Positions 28,055-38,275 of a stretch of DNA of 60,000 bases are shown one piece after another. The DNA is from Prorocentrum cordatum (taxonomy: Eukaryota; Sar; Dinophyceae; Prorocentrales; Prorocentraceae). Each line of letters begins with the position of its first letter. Within the stretch, counting starts at the first letter, position 1. The stretch spans positions 82,501-142,500 of the forward strand of contig CAUYUJ010014002.1 in NCBI GenBank assembly GCA_963575745.1. Reading direction: 5' to 3'. Made by a program: the position numbers and the translations under genes. The notes below the pieces were generated by a model, which was given only the letters and a program-made list of their open reading frames with translations, searched no databases and was not told the origin of the DNA.

Positions 28055-28335
28055 ACGGAGGAGGAGGAGGAGGAGGAGGAGGAGGAGGAAGAGCAGGAGG
28101 AGCGGGAGGAGGAGGAGGAGGAGGAGGAGGAGGAGGAGGAGGGGAGGAGGAGAGGAAGGAGGAGGAGGAGGAGGAGGAGGAGGAGGAGGAAGAGGAGACG
28201 ATGTGACGTGGTGGAGGATGAGGAGGCGACAGGGAGAGGAGAAGGAGGGTAGGAAGGAGGAAGGGGGGATGCGGAGAGGGAAGGGAAGGGGGAGGAGGAG
28301 GACGAGAAGGAGGGCGAGGACGAGTAAGACGAAGA
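28055..28335 (+). repeat. (GGA)n-rich tract
   Basis: Purine-only tracts with AGG/AGA variants. Confidence 0.9.
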
Positions 28336-28399
28336 GGTGGAGGAGGGGGAGTGGGAGAAGAGGAGGCGGAGGAGGATTAGGAAGAGGGGATGCGCGCGC

Positions 28400-29641
28400 C
28401 TCAGAGAAGACGGTGCCGTCGCCCTCCGCACGCACGGCCGCAGCCGCGCGTCTGGCCCGCTCAGCGGGCTCGCCGCCGCCGCTAGCCCAGCGTTCGCAGC
28501 TCCACGACGCTCTTCTGCGGCACGGACGGCCGAGATGCTTGTCGAGCGGTGATGGCACGCACTTGCCCTTCTCGAAGGCGCCGCATGTGTGCTTGAAGCT
28601 GGCACTCCGAGCTGCCCCAGTCGCCCCGCAGAGCAGGCAAGCGATCATGGGCAGGTTGCGGACCAGGGCGCTGTCGGCCAGCGGCTTGATCTCGACCAGC
28701 CGATGGCACTTGGCGCCACTCTCCGCTAGCACGCGTTTGTGCGCGAGGACGGCCTGCACGTAGTGCCTGAGCACTCGCCCACGCGCCCCGCCCAGTGGTA
28801 GTGAGCACGCCACCGCTTCCCCTCGGGGCCTCGGAAGTCGCACAACAGGTGTGGCGCAGCAGCGGTGGCAGCAGCCACGGCCCTCGGCGCAGGCATGTTC
28901 GGCTTGGCAGCGCGGTGAGTGGTGTCGCTGTCGCACAGTGCCGCGTCCACCGCCGAGATCCACATCGCCACGCCCTCAACGGTCTTGTTTGCCATGGCCA
29001 GCTGGAACCCGTGCACCCCTTGCAGCGCCCTCTTCGGCCGGCGACGCCGCAGCTCCAGCGCCTGGAGCGCTCGCCGCAGGGTGTGCTGGCTCAGCACACG
29101 CCTTGAAACCGACAGCGTCGGCGTTGAGCTGGGGGAGCCGCTCGCGCAGCGGCCCCGCAGCAGCTCCGAGGTTCACGCCCTGGAGCTAAGCCGTCGAAGG
29201 AGGTGGAGGCGTTGGGGTGGCGCCGAGCACGAGCACCTGCTTGGCCTTCTCCACCGCCGCGTCGAGCTCGGCCTGCAGCTGCTCCACCTTCTGCTTCTGG
29301 GCGAAAGCGGCCTCGAGCGCCTCGGCAGCCTTCTTCTGCTTCGCGTCGTGGGCCGACTGGGCCTTCTGCAGCCTGCGGCCCGCTTTGACCTACCTGACCT
29401 CCGACAGGGCTCCCAGCTGCTGCGCCAGGATGCGCGCCTGGCGCAGGTTTTGCTTGTCGTTGTCGCACAGCATGATCTGGAGCAGGCCGATGTCGTCGTC
29501 GCCAAAGGCCATGCATCGGTCACGAGCCTCGGCGGAGAGCTCGGGCGGACCCTGCCTGGGCCGTGCCACGCCGAGGCGGCGTGGCGCTGGTGGGCTCGGG
29601 AGGCCCGCGTACCCACGCACCGCCAGCACCACGATCACCAC
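28400..29641 (-). pseudogene. Decayed minus-strand ORF with coiled-coil and CxxC motif
   Basis: Read on the minus strand, protein-like segments occur in order but in changing frames. They are AFGDDDIGLLQIMLCDNDKQ (near 29480), a heptad-like KAGRRLQKAQSAHDAKQ ... QKQKVEQLQAELDAAVEKAK coiled coil (29390-29200), ALQGVHGFQLAMANKTVEGV (29020-28970) and HRLVEIKPLADSALVRNLPM with CLLCGATGAAR...TCG (28710-28590). Two in-frame stops (near 29391 and 29188) and at least two frame changes (near 29100 and 28790) break it. Such coiled-coil plus CxxC proteins occur in multicopy retroelement-like dinoflagellate ORFs, so a dead retroelement fragment is possible. The function is unknown to me. Confidence 0.45.
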
Positions 29642-29738
29642 CGCGAGGAGGCACGCCGCGAGCCGGCGGGCGGTAGCTATGCCACCCCGGCTGGCGGCAT
29701 TGCGAGTGCCAGCCCAGGTTCCTGTAGTCGCAATGGGT

Positions 29739-29932
29739 CAGTATCCTTCAACCGAACCCCATCCCCATCCCAATCCCCATCCACATCTCGAGCCCCACCG
29801 TCTCACCACCTCGGTTGGGGACATGCCCCTCGAGACCCGACGAGAGCAGCCTACATCCCCATCCAGGGGGGTAAATCGGCCAGTGGGGCCCAGCCCACGC
29901 TGGTGGGGACGGGGACCAGTGAAACGATGCTC
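29739..29932 (+). repeat. FB2 element, copy 3, ending in an acceptor-like CAG
   Basis: GTATCCTTCAACCGAACCCC ... GGTTGGGGACATGCCCC ... GGGACCAGTGAAACGATGC, TCAG. Directly before an exon-like segment. Confidence 0.75.
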
Positions 29933-29943
29933 AGCTTCTCCAG

Positions 29944-30029
29944 ACGCGGCCGCCCGTTTTCTGGGGGCCCGCCGGAGGTCGAGGAGGCCACGGTGCCCTC
30001 CACGCCTCCCAGGGTCCCCGGGGCGCCTG
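29944..30029 (+). CDS. Gene 2 candidate exon (earliest)
   Basis: After CTTCTCCAG reads RGRPFSGGPPEVEEATVPST and PPRVPGAP with G/C-ending codons. Ends with one base before GTATGA (GT donor); the segment at 33001 supplies two bases. No start codon seen and no family recognised. Confidence 0.4.
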
Positions 30030-30071
30030 GTATGACCCCCGCGCGGGGAACATTGCGAGGGCCTCACGGCG

Positions 30072-30150
30072 TCAAGTCGGGCGTGTCCCTCCACTGGAGG
30101 AATACTCAAAAATAGTCAAAAATATTCAAAGATAGTCAAAAATAGTCTCG
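30072..30150 (+). mobile_element. Family A element A8, left end only
   Basis: TCAAGTCGGGCGTGTCCCTC, then AATACTCAAAAATAGTC repeated three times; no right end found. Confidence 0.65.
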
Positions 30151-30199
30151 AGGGGATCGGCCGAGCGATGCTCCATGGGGGCAGCGCCATCCAGCCTGG

Positions 30200-30360
30200 G
30201 GCCACTCGCCGCCGAGGTCGCCGGCACGAGGAGCCGAGCGCGTCGCAACCGCCGCCGCGAGCACGAGGCGCCGGTGCTGCCCGCGCTGAAGCGCGCGTGG
30301 CGACGTCGGCATTGCCAGCGTTTGCGTGCACAGTCGGAGGGAGGAGAAGCGACTCCAACA
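30200..30360 (-). CDS. Minus-strand exon-like segment (weak)
   Basis: Minus frame with many G/C-ending codons: LCTQTLAMPTSPRALQRGQH and RRLVLAAAVATRSAPRAGDL. No boundaries fixed. May belong with the segment at 30615-30738. Confidence 0.25.
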
Positions 30361-30614
30361 CACCACCAGGGGGCCCACCTCCAGCGAGGAGGTCCACGAT
30401 GCCTCCCCGAGCTGGAGGCTGGGGGTGTTTCGAGCGAGAGGGGGGGGCCACACCACCAGGGAGACCCCACTTGCCACCGCGCATCTCCTCGCTCTGGTGG
30501 TGTTGGTGTCGCCGTTCCTTGTTCCTATACAATGCGCTCGCCATCGCGCTCCCTGTCTTCGGTGGTGCGGCCGGCCTCGTTTTTGGAGGGTGGAGAGCAT
30601 GCAGGTCGCCGTGC

Positions 30615-30738
30615 CTGCGCTGCAAGATCGCAGAGCATGTCCGGCCAGATACCGGGCTCTGGGAAGCAGGCGAGGAACTCATTTTCATCGACGCGGGGGA
30701 GTATCTCGGTGAGGGCGATGTGGAGCAGCCGAGCTGAT
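30615..30738 (-). CDS. Minus-strand exon-like segment
   Basis: On the minus strand, after an AG acceptor (30739-30740), reads ARLLHIALTEILPRVDENEF and LACFPEPGIWPDMLCDLAAQ. It ends CAG before GCACGG (GC donor). Upstream the same frame has a stop, which supports a real boundary. Protein-like with good codon bias, but no family recognised. It sits inside the first large intron proposed for gene 2, so either a nested gene or a retroelement remnant. Confidence 0.45.
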
Positions 30739-30739
30739 C

Positions 30740-31345
30740 TGCCTGCCGCGGATCAGCGGTATCCGCTTGAGCGGCGCAGAGCAGCGGGGTCGTCTTCACC
30801 GCTAGTGACGCGCAAGCTGCCCGCGTGAGGTCGCGCGTGAGCGCCCTCGCTTCCAGGGCGGCGTGCCGCGCCCGCGGCCCGCGCAAGCCGCAGCGTACGG
30901 TTGTTATGGTATCTCGCGTTAGACCCGTTTCTTTTCGCCGCTCTTTTGATTCCCCTGAGAACTTTGTTTCAGCCACGCGCAGAGGGGGGTGGGGGGAGGG
31001 GGGAGGGCTTCTTAGAAGCACCCCTGCTTCTTAGAAGGCGCGGGCTTTCTCTATAGATGTGAGGCCGGCGCCTTCTAAGAAGCAGCCTCCTTCTAAGAAG
31101 CCCTCCCCCCTCCCTCCACCTCCTTATGCGCGCCGCCAATTGTTACTTGAGGCAACATGGCTTCGGACGGGGAGGACGGGGAGGGGAGGGGGGAAGAGAC
31201 GGGGGAGGGCAAGGCGTCTGGACTGTCCCCGGGGATCCTCGCAGGCCCGCGGGCGTGCTGGGGAGGTTTCTCGGTGTCGTCGGATGTTGCCGTTCGCTTC
31301 CGCGGTTGTTTGAGCGTTTCTGGTGGGGGCGGGTGAGGGAGAGGA
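30740..31345. other. Unrecognised sequence with a GAAGGCGCC/GGCGCCTTC inverted pair
   Basis: CTTAGAAGGCGCGGGC (31030) and GGCGCCTTCTAAGAAG (31068) with further CTTCTTAGAAG copies form a small foldback around 31010-31105. The rest is not recognised. Confidence 0.4.
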
Positions 31346-31504
31346 TTAAGTCGGGCCTGTCCCTCTACAGGGGAAATATTCAAAAATAGTCAAAAAATAG
31401 TCGGGGGACGATTTTTCAAGTATGTTTGACCATTATGGAGCATGTTTAGGGTATGTTGTATTCTTCCTCAAAAATCCCCCTGTAGGGGGACACGCCCGAC
31501 GTAA
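31346..31504 (+). mobile_element. Family A element A9 with perfect 8-bp flanks
   Basis: TTAAGTCGGGCCTGTCCCTC ... CCTGTAGGGGGACACGCCC, GACGTAA. Flanks GGAGAGGA (31338-31345 and 31505-31512) are identical. Confidence 0.9.
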
Positions 31505-31668
31505 GGAGAGGAGGAGGAGGGAGGACTCGTGGCAGCCCAGGGCTCAGCAGTGACGCTGCGGCACGCCTTCCCAGTCCGAGCCCCCTCCTCGCGGGCCCCT
31601 CCGGAGTTCCTGCTCGCTGCGGGATGTGCCCTGTGAAACTTGAGCGCCCCACTGTCAGTCGCCACTGA

Positions 31669-32127
31669 GGATCAGGAGGGGAAAAAACACACAGACACAA
31701 TCAATCGTCGATTTCCTGGAAAATATGGGAAATATGGGAAGTGGGGGGAAGACAAAAACCCAGGAAATATGGGAGAATGTGGGGAATCTTTGTATTTGTG
31801 TGTATTCATTTGTGTGTCCTGGAGGCCCTTTAAAGCAGTAGGGCAGCCCTCCACCCTGAGCGCGAAGCGAGGTGCCAAGGCCACGGGATCGGAGCAAGAG
31901 GTTACCTAGTTCATGAGGGCCTGTCCAGCGATAGCCACGTTTGGAACAAGGCCTCGCCCGCCCATCCTCAGGAGAGGAGCACAACACACAGACACAATGA
32001 ATCCTCGATTCCTTAGGACATATGGGAAACTATGGCAAGTGGGGGGGAATACCAAAACCATAGAGAAATTTCGGGAATATTGTTATTTGTGTGTATTTAT
32101 TTGTGTGTCCTGGGGCCCCTTCACATC
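31669..32127 (+). repeat. Two N-family elements
   Basis: 31669-31832 and 31978-32127: AAAAAACACACAGACACAAT, ATATGGGAAATATGGGAAG, GTGTATTCATTTGTGTGTCC. Separated by about 145 bp. Confidence 0.8.
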
Positions 32128-32199
32128 CGGGGCCCTGTTGCACAATCATGGCCATGCCACTTGGGAGGAAGCTTCGATGGATAAGCATCAGCTTGGGAA

Positions 32200-32345
32200 G
32201 AGGTACCCGCACCTCTACCCTCGCCTCGTTTTGCCCTTTTTGGGGGCCGCCTGGGCCTCCGTCGCCGCCACCGCTGGATTCGCCCCGGAGTCCTGGTCGG
32301 AACGCACCCCAGGAGAGGCCCCGGGGTAGTTGTATCGGTACCTCT
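32200..32345 (+). repeat. D-family element
   Basis: AGAGGTACCCGCACCTCTAC, TTGGGGGCCGCCTGGGCC, CGGGGTAGTTGTATCGGTAC; ends inverse around GGTACC. Confidence 0.65.
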
Positions 32346-32960
32346 GGGTTTCCCCAAGACGCACTGCGAAAACGGAGCCGCCCTCCATCCGTGTGTCTGT
32401 TGCACGTCCTGAAAACATCTGCTGCCTGCAACTGCTGAGAAGGCCTTCAGCGAGAGGCAGCGTCGCATTCACGGAGCCGCCCTCCATCCGTGCAATTGCT
32501 GAAAGCTGTTTCCTGAATGTTGCGCGGCGCTCAGGGGAAAGTCATTTTTTTGACAGGCCGCCTGCAATCATTGTGGGGCAATGTGAAGACGAGTGTGCGC
32601 TGCGCGCTGCGCTTTGGCGGGCGCCACCTTTTGAAGCCAGACCGAACTCCATCCGAATGTTCTAAACACGAATGTGCGCTACGCTCAGGCGAGATCCGCT
32701 TCAGAAGGGGTCACCTTCCATCCTCGCTTCTGTGGGACAGTTCAAGCTTCCGTGGCGCGGAAGTTCCAGGAGGCATGGTCGGCGCGTCCTACCAGAACGG
32801 GTGGTGGTGGCCAGGAGGGGAGGTTGTTTGTGAGGGAACGGAAGGAAGGGAACAGGACGAGGAGGAGGGAGAGAAGGGATAATGAGGGAGGTTGAGGAGG
32901 GGGAGGGGGAGCTCGAGGACGAGGAGGGGCGGTTGGAGGAGGAATTTTTGTGGCCTCCCT
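32346..32960 (+). repeat. Composite satellite, copy 4 (diverged)
   Basis: 75-bp-type units with GGAGCCGCCCTCCATCCGTG and AATGTGCGCTACGCTCAGGC, then a B-block-like part (CTTCCGTGGCGCGGAAG) and a GGA-rich tract (32850-32940). Confidence 0.55.
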
Positions 32961-33000
32961 CCTCCCTCCTCCCGCTCCGAAGCGAGCATCGGCGCCCCAG

Positions 33001-33318
33001 AATCGCACCGCCCACGACGAGGAGCCTGGCGGCCTCCCGCCCCAGGGGCCCAGCGGATCTCTGCGATACGGAGGACCACTCGCACCCACGACTGGCACCA
33101 CTGCAGGGAGGTGAGCGCCGAGCTCGAGCGCGCAGCCCCGGACGCCGGGGCCCTGCTGCAGATGTTTCGGAACCTGGAGGAGCTGGGCCATGCGGCGGGC
33201 ACGGCCGACGACAGGTGCCATGACCGCCGCTGCCGGCTGGCGATCGTAGCCTGGAGCGTGCGGGAAGCAGTCGGAGCGCTCGCGAAGGCGCAGCGGCAGC
33301 TTCTCTGTGTGATCAATG
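33001..33318 (+). CDS. Gene 2 exon-like segment (helical)
   Basis: Protein-like frame with HDWHHCREVSAELERAAPDA, GALLQMFRNLEELGHAAGTA, HDRRCRLAIVAWSVREAVGA and LAKAQRQLLCVIN. Ends with one base before GTCCCG (GT donor), completed by CC at 39759. Left edge uncertain (33001 after GCGCCCCAG fits phase 1; 33054 or 33107 possible). Mostly amphipathic helix; family not recognised. Confidence 0.55.
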
Positions 33319-33567
33319 GTCCCGAGTGTCAGCCAGGGATACTGGAGTGGCACCGGCGAAAAAGCAGACCCAGCAGCCACTCGACTCGGCTCGAGCATTC
33401 CTCCTTCCTCTCCTTGCTTCTCCTTCTCCCTCCTCCTCATCCTCCTCCTCGTCCTGCTGCCTGCTCCCTGTCATTATCCCCCTCACTCCCAACTTCTGTT
33501 CGCTCCTCGTCCTTCCTGGGGGCCCGTCCCTGCCCGTTTTCTGACTGCCTCAGTGAGCGGGTACGGT

Positions 33568-33735
33568 CGGACCGAGGTATCAGATCGGCTCGATTCGGGC
33601 AGGGTGCCCTCATGTTCTTCGTGCCTGTCGGATGTTCTTCGTGCATCCTGGGGAGGGTACCCTCGGATGTTCTGTGTGTGTGTGTGTGTGCGTTGGCCGG
33701 CGGAGGGTCTCACTTGGCATCGCTCGGACGTGTGC
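33568..33735 (+). repeat. T-family repeat, copy 2, with (GT)n
   Basis: CGGTCGGACCGAGGTATCAG, GGGGAGGGTACCCTCGGATG, then (GT)n at 33675-33690. Confidence 0.6.
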
Positions 33736-34099
33736 ATTTTTCCTTCGGCGAGGACCATCGAGGAGCATCCTAGATCATCCGGCGAAACAACCGCGCACGA
33801 AACCGAAGGAAGCACAGGGAGTGGACGTCCGAGCGATGGCGAGCTCATGCTCTCGAAGGATGCTTTCCTGTGCCGGGCCCATCTGGAAGGGCCCCCCCGG
33901 GAGAGGCTGGCCGCCGGCCGAGGTCCCTCGCCGTGCTCTCGCCTCTCGCGGCGCGAGGGGGGTGCGCCCGGGCCGGACGGGCAGGCGCGGTCCCCGGACT
34001 CTGTTCCGAGGCGCTCGGGTGTTGCCAGGCTTCGTTTCGTTGCGTCGTCGGGGGACCTCGTCTGTCCCCCCCAAAAAAACACTGGTGTCTTTCCTTGCG

Positions 34100-34258
34100 C
34101 TTGACGCGGACTCGATGTGGACCCGACCCCCCTCCCTGGCGCGCGGAGCGCGCCAGGGGCGGCGCCGGAGGCGCCGCCAGGGGGTCCCAGCGCCGATCCG
34201 AGAAATCCGCGCGGACCTCCGAGTTTTTATGCTTATCATGTCATTCTTCGTTCCCCTA
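34100..34258 (+). repeat. FB1 element, copy 7
   Basis: CTGGCGCGCGGAGCGCGCCA, GGGGTCCCAGCGCCGATCCG, TCCGAGTTTTTATGCTTATC, TTCTTCGTTCCCCTAG. Core orientation opposite to copy 1; right tip intact. Confidence 0.7.
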
Positions 34259-34263
34259 GAGTT

Positions 34264-34394
34264 CAGTCGGGCATGTCCCTCTACAGGAGGAATGGGGGAC
34301 GAATGTTTGACTAGTCGTGGCTGTTTTCGATCGTTTCCGAATTATGCTTACTTGTCATCCAAAATCCGCCTGTAGGGGGACATGTCCGACCTAC
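34264..34394 (+). mobile_element. Family A element A10 (short)
   Basis: CAGTCGGGCATGTCCCTCTA ... CGCCTGTAGGGGGACATGTC, CGACCTA. Lies 5 bp after FB1 copy 7. Confidence 0.8.
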
Positions 34395-34400
34395 AGTCAT

Positions 34401-34562
34401 AAAACCCTGATGAGGACGCGCGGTAAGGACGCAAGACCCTTTGAAGCCGAAGTTGGGATTTGTGGGGCGGCGGACGACGAAAACCTCAAGGACGCAAGAG
34501 CAAGGAAGAGCAAGGACGCAAGGGTACCCTGAGCAAAGTCGCGCGTCCTTATCAGGGTTTTT
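34401..34562. repeat. I-family foldback
   Basis: AAAACCCTGATGAGGACGCG at the left, CGCGTCCTTATCAGGGTTTT at the right; GGACGCAAG repeated inside. A diverged copy at 49258-49450. Confidence 0.75.
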
Positions 34563-34703
34563 GACTGTAACCCTGGAGGTGCCCCCCCGGGATCCCCGAG
34601 GAGGCCCCCCCCCGCGGCCTCCACCGCGCACCCCTCGCGAGGCCCGGAGAGGGGGGCCCCCGGGGGCACCGGCGCCGAGCCGGGGAGGCTGGGGGGCACC
34701 GCG

Positions 34704-34750
34704 GGCCAGGGCGCACCTTCTTGGCAGCCCCCAAGAGGTGCGCCCTGGCC
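34704..34750. repeat. Perfect short hairpin
   Basis: GGCCAGGGCGCACCTTCTTG and CAAGAGGTGCGCCCTGGCC around a short loop, almost exact. Confidence 0.8.
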
Positions 34751-34755
34751 AGGGC

Positions 34756-35327
34756 CGAGTCGGGCATGCCCCTTCCAGAGGAGGAGGAATCAAAGATAGT
34801 GAAAACATAACACGGGGAGGATCTCTTGTGACTATGTTTGGCCAGGTTTGGCTATTTGTGATCATTTGTTTCTGAATGTGTCCCAGCCATCCTGTGGTGC
34901 TGGGTCCTCATTTCGAGAGACGGTCTCCGCGTTCCTCTCCTCTTCTCTCCCCCTCCCCCTCCTCTTCCCTCCTCCCATCCCCCCCTCATGTTGGCACACC
35001 CCTCGCACGTTTCGTGGCCCCAAAGAGACCTGCACCGAAGGCCCAGTGGGTGCGTTCGCATGCGCCCGCCACACCCATTTCGGCACACCCTCACACGTTT
35101 CGTGGCCCCATAGGGAGCCCCACCGAAGGCCCAAATGCCAGCGTTCGCATGCGCCCACCGCACCCGTTTTGGCACACCCCTCACACGTTTGGTGACCCCA
35201 TAGGGAGCTCCTCCGAGTGCGGCGCATACAACGACAGTGTTCACCATTGCATCTGGTTGGGTCCGTCGCCAGGCTGATTTTTACGATTCGTCCAAAATCC
35301 GCCTGGAGGGGCACATGCCTGGCCCAA
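34756..35327 (+). mobile_element. Family A element A11 split by composite repeat C
   Basis: Left part GAGTCGGGCATGCCCCTTCC to about 34877, right part TCGTCCAAAATCCGCCTGGA to 35327. Between them composite C (34878-35275), starting CCCAGCCATCCTGTGGTGC and ending CATCTGGTTGGGTCCGTCG. Reads as C inserted into A11. Confidence 0.65.
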
Positions 35328-35682
35328 GGCCAGGGCTGGGACTGGTCCGGCCGCGGTGACGAGGAGCCCCCCCCCCCCCGGGAGGCCCCAGAGGTCCGGC
35401 GGCGCGCCGCAGGGGGAAGCGTGCGAGGGGGGGCAGGCCTTCTCAGAGGGCGGCGAGGCTTCTCAGCGACCCTCCAGGAGACTGTTTCTTTAGGGTCCGG
35501 CGATATCGGGCTTGCCCCCCCCCCTCCCCCTCCCCAGGATAACCCAACCTTGCCGGTTGTGCAGTGCTGCCTCAGCGCGAAGGTTCGGTGATCGGCCGGC
35601 CCATTCCTTCCCCCCCCCCCCCCGGCTAACCCAGGTTATCGCCGATTCAAGAAAAGGTCTCCAGCCTCCTGGGGCTTCCAGG

Positions 35683-35845
35683 AGGGAAAAGACGCACCGA
35701 CGCCAACCGCCGTCGATTCCCAGGGAGAGATGGGGAAATGGGGGCACTGGGGGAGGGGAAGACGAACACCAAAAGCAAATGCGAAACTTGTGGGGGATCT
35801 CGGGGATCGTGTGTTTATTCGTGTCTCCCTGGGCGCTGGGCCCTC
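35683..35845 (+). repeat. N-family element, copy 4
   Basis: GGAGGGAAAAGACGCACCGA, CGTCGATTCCCAGGGAGAG, TGTGTTTATTCGTGTCTCCC. Confidence 0.65.
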
Positions 35846-35949
35846 TGCTGATGCGGAGGAGGCTCGGAGAGCTCCTGGGAGGGCCAGCGGCCTGCCGAGC
35901 CTTCTGAGAGGCCCCGCCCCCATCTGCCATCCCCCCCATGGGCGCGTCG

Positions 35950-36178
35950 CCGAAGATGGGCCTGCTTTCCACCACCACTACCATAAGTTGAAGGGGGAAG
36001 GAGGTGGAGGACGAGGAGGACGCGGACGAGGAGGAGGAGGAGGAGGAGGAGGAGGAGGAGGAGGAGGAGGGGAAGCAGGAGGAGGAGGAGGAGGAGGAGG
36101 AGGAAGAGGAGGAGGGGAGGACCCCCTCCCCCTCCAACCTGTGGTGGTGGTGGTGGGAAGCGGGCCCATCCTCCAAAC
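35950..36178 (+). repeat. Hairpin element with (GGA)n core, copy 2
   Basis: GATGGGCCTGCTTTCCACCA with CATAAGTTGAAGGGGGAAGG at the left, CCTCCAACCTGTGGTGGTGG and GGGCCCATC at the right, GGA tract between. Confidence 0.75.
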
Positions 36179-36344
36179 CTCGAGCCTCGAGCCTCTTGGC
36201 TCCGGGGGCCCGCCTCCCCGCCCGAGGGCGCCCGCGCGCGGCGAGGGAGCGCCCGCGGGCACAAACGCGGCCATGGACTGCTGGGCGCCGTGCCTCTCCC
36301 CTGACGTCCCGTCGCCGTGCCGAGGTCTGGCTCTGCTCGTCCTC

Positions 36345-36745
36345 TCCTTCTCTTCCCCTCCCCCCTCTCCCTCCCCCCTCTCCCTCCCTCCTCCCCCCTC
36401 CTCCCCTCATTTCCCCCACCCTCTCTCCTCCTCCTCTCCTCCTCCTCTCCTCCCCTCCTCCTCCCCTCCTCTCCTCTTTTCGTCCTCTCCTCCTCTCCCT
36501 CCCCCCCCCCCTCCCTCTCCCCCTCTTCTCTCCTCTTTTCTTGGGCGCTGGGCACAGCTGAGCAGCGCGGAGCTCCTCCTCCTCTCCTCCTCCCTCTGCC
36601 TCTCTCCCTCCCTCTCCCCTTCCCCTCCTCCCCCTCCCCCTCCCCCCCCCTCTCCCCACCTCCCCCCCCTCCCCATCCCCCCTCTTCCCCCGCACCCCCT
36701 CCTCTTTTCCTCCCTCTCCCCTCCCCCCCCATCCCCCCTCCGGAG
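36345..36745 (+). repeat. C/T-rich tract
   Basis: About 400 bp of CTCC/CCCC repeats with one short interruption at 36540-36570. No gene. Confidence 0.9.
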
Positions 36746-36749
36746 GGGA

Positions 36750-36880
36750 ATGCGTAGGGGGCGGGCCCTCTCAGAGGGCTCTTGGGAGGCGTCTGGCGCT
36801 CTCGGGGAAGCTCCCGGGGGCCTGCTTCGAAGGCCGCCGCCTTCGGAGAAGGCCTGCCCACTCTCGCTTCCGCCCTGGGA
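36750..36880 (+). other. Possible exon flank of A12
   Basis: With A12 and one target copy ignored, an open frame runs GRRLALSGKLPGACFEGRR ... into SAADAPPVPAALGARRG (37045-37100). GC-rich, all frames open; weak. Confidence 0.2.
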
Positions 36881-37037
36881 TTGAGTCGAGCGTGTCCCTC
36901 CCCTCTACAGGAGGAATCTTCGAAAATACTTTTCAAATAGTCTGGTGTCAATTTTTCTCTTATGTTTTGGTTTTTTTGGGGGGGAGCTCTTCATTTTTCG
37001 TCCAAAATGCGCCTGTAGGCGGACATGCCCGACCTAA
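36881..37037 (+). mobile_element. Family A element A12 with perfect 8-bp flanks
   Basis: TTGAGTCGAGCGTGTCCCTC ... CCTGTAGGCGGACATGCCC, GACCTAA. Flanks CCCTGGGA (36873-36880, 37038-37045) identical. Confidence 0.92.
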
Positions 37038-37124
37038 CCCTGGGAGTGCCGCCGACGCGCCTCCTGTTCCGGCGGCCCTCGGGGCCCGACGGGGGCCCCC
37101 GAAGGACCATAAGCTCGGGGCCCC

Positions 37125-37352
37125 CCCCAAACGGGGTGGTGACCACGCCGTGTGGTGAGTCGGTGGGAGTTCGGGGTCACCGCACGGTTTTGGGACTCGG
37201 GTCGTTCTCCGAGGACGTCTCGGGCGACTGGGGCATCCGAGGTCCCAAGACCGTGCGTTGACGGACCGTGCGGTGAGGTCTCGGGGTATTCCGGGGTCAC
37301 CGCACGGTTTGTCACCGCACCGGTTCGGGACTCCAAAAGAGGCGGCCCCCCA
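37125..37352 (+). repeat. S-family repeat, copy 1
   Basis: GTGGTGACCACGCCGTGTGG, GGGGTCACCGCACGGTTTTG, CGGACCGTGCGGTGAGGTC. Second copy at 55373-55595, about 90% alike by eye. Multiple GTCACCGCACGG / CCGTGCGGTGAC inverse pairs inside. Confidence 0.8.
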
Positions 37353-37377
37353 AAACTGTTCGATGCAGTTGGGTTGA

Positions 37378-37530
37378 GGTAAGATCGAGGTCGGTCTGGG
37401 GAGGGTGCCCTGATGCTCTCTCGTGTCCGTTGGATGCTCTTGTGCATCCTGGGGGAGGGCACCCTCGAATGATACCAGGGCGGGGGGTCTCGTGTTCTTG
37501 AAGGATGTTCTTCTGGCCTGGGTCCGACTC
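37378..37530 (+). repeat. T-family repeat, copy 3
   Basis: GGTAAGATCGAGGTCGGTC, CCGTTGGATGCTCTTGTGC, GGGGGAGGGCACCCTCGAAT. Confidence 0.6.
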
Positions 37531-37639
37531 TGAGCCCTGACGTCCGCTGGTGTGATTTGTCTAACATCCGCGGCCCCAGAGGTATCGACCGCTTCCCCAG
37601 GTGTAGTGTAGTGTAGTCAGTCTCTCGTCCCAGATCCAT

Positions 37640-38275
37640 GCTCGACGGTCATGGGCCCGAGAACGAGAGCCGAGACCAAGGAGACCACAGAAAAGCATGT
37701 CGTCGCAGCTCGTGGGCGAAGAACAGGTCCGCATCCGCGGCCTCGCAGGCCAGGTCCCCGGGCCACGACCCCGTGGATACGGGGCGTTCGCGGATACCCC
37801 GCGCGGAGCGTGTTCGGACGACCGCACGTCCGCGGGATCGTATAGTGCGGGGCGCGCAAGATGCCGCGGAGAATCGGCCGCACGGACACGTACCCTTCCC
37901 CGCGCGGGGCACCCGCAGAGGAAAAAACGCCCCGCATCCGCAGCCTCGTGGCCCGGGGACCAGGCCTGCGAGGCCACGGAGAGGGACATGATTTTTCGCC
38001 AGATAACATCCCGAGTCGCTCTTGTGACAGCCCCGCGGCCCAGTGAGGGCCCCCCAGAGGCCGAACATAGCGACCCCCCCGGAATCGCCGCGAGGGTGCG
38101 GATGCGTATAGTTTCGCCGCTCGTGAGGAGATTTGGTAAGCTGCCCCAAAAACAACCCGGGGCGACGAGCGGCGATCGCAACCACGAGGCGGCGGACCCG
38201 ACGCGCAGGCCCAGACGACTGGCGGCGACGAGGCGGCGACGGGGCGGTGACGGGGCAGCGACGGCGACCACATAG
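37640..38275. repeat. G-family region with inverted arms
   Basis: CGCATCCGCGGCCTCGCAGG at 37727 and CGCATCCGCAGCCTCGTGGC at 37935; CCGTGGATACGGGGCGTTCG / GGGGCACCCGCAGAGG. Related sequence at 12190-12360 and 54945-55060. No exon found. Confidence 0.45.

Noticed and set aside
30168-30737. Plus-strand frame with FLYNALAIALPVFGGAAGL
   Set aside because: The minus strand at 30615-30738 shows better codon bias and splice edges; the plus frame is its shadow.
35730-36884. 384-codon open frame on + and 378-401-codon frames on -
   Set aside because: Made of the GGA hairpin element and the C/T-rich tract.
37617-38275. Overlapping open frames on both strands with PRGYGAF-like motifs
   Set aside because: The sequence is a G-family repeat with inverted arms, also found at 12.2 and 54.9 kb.
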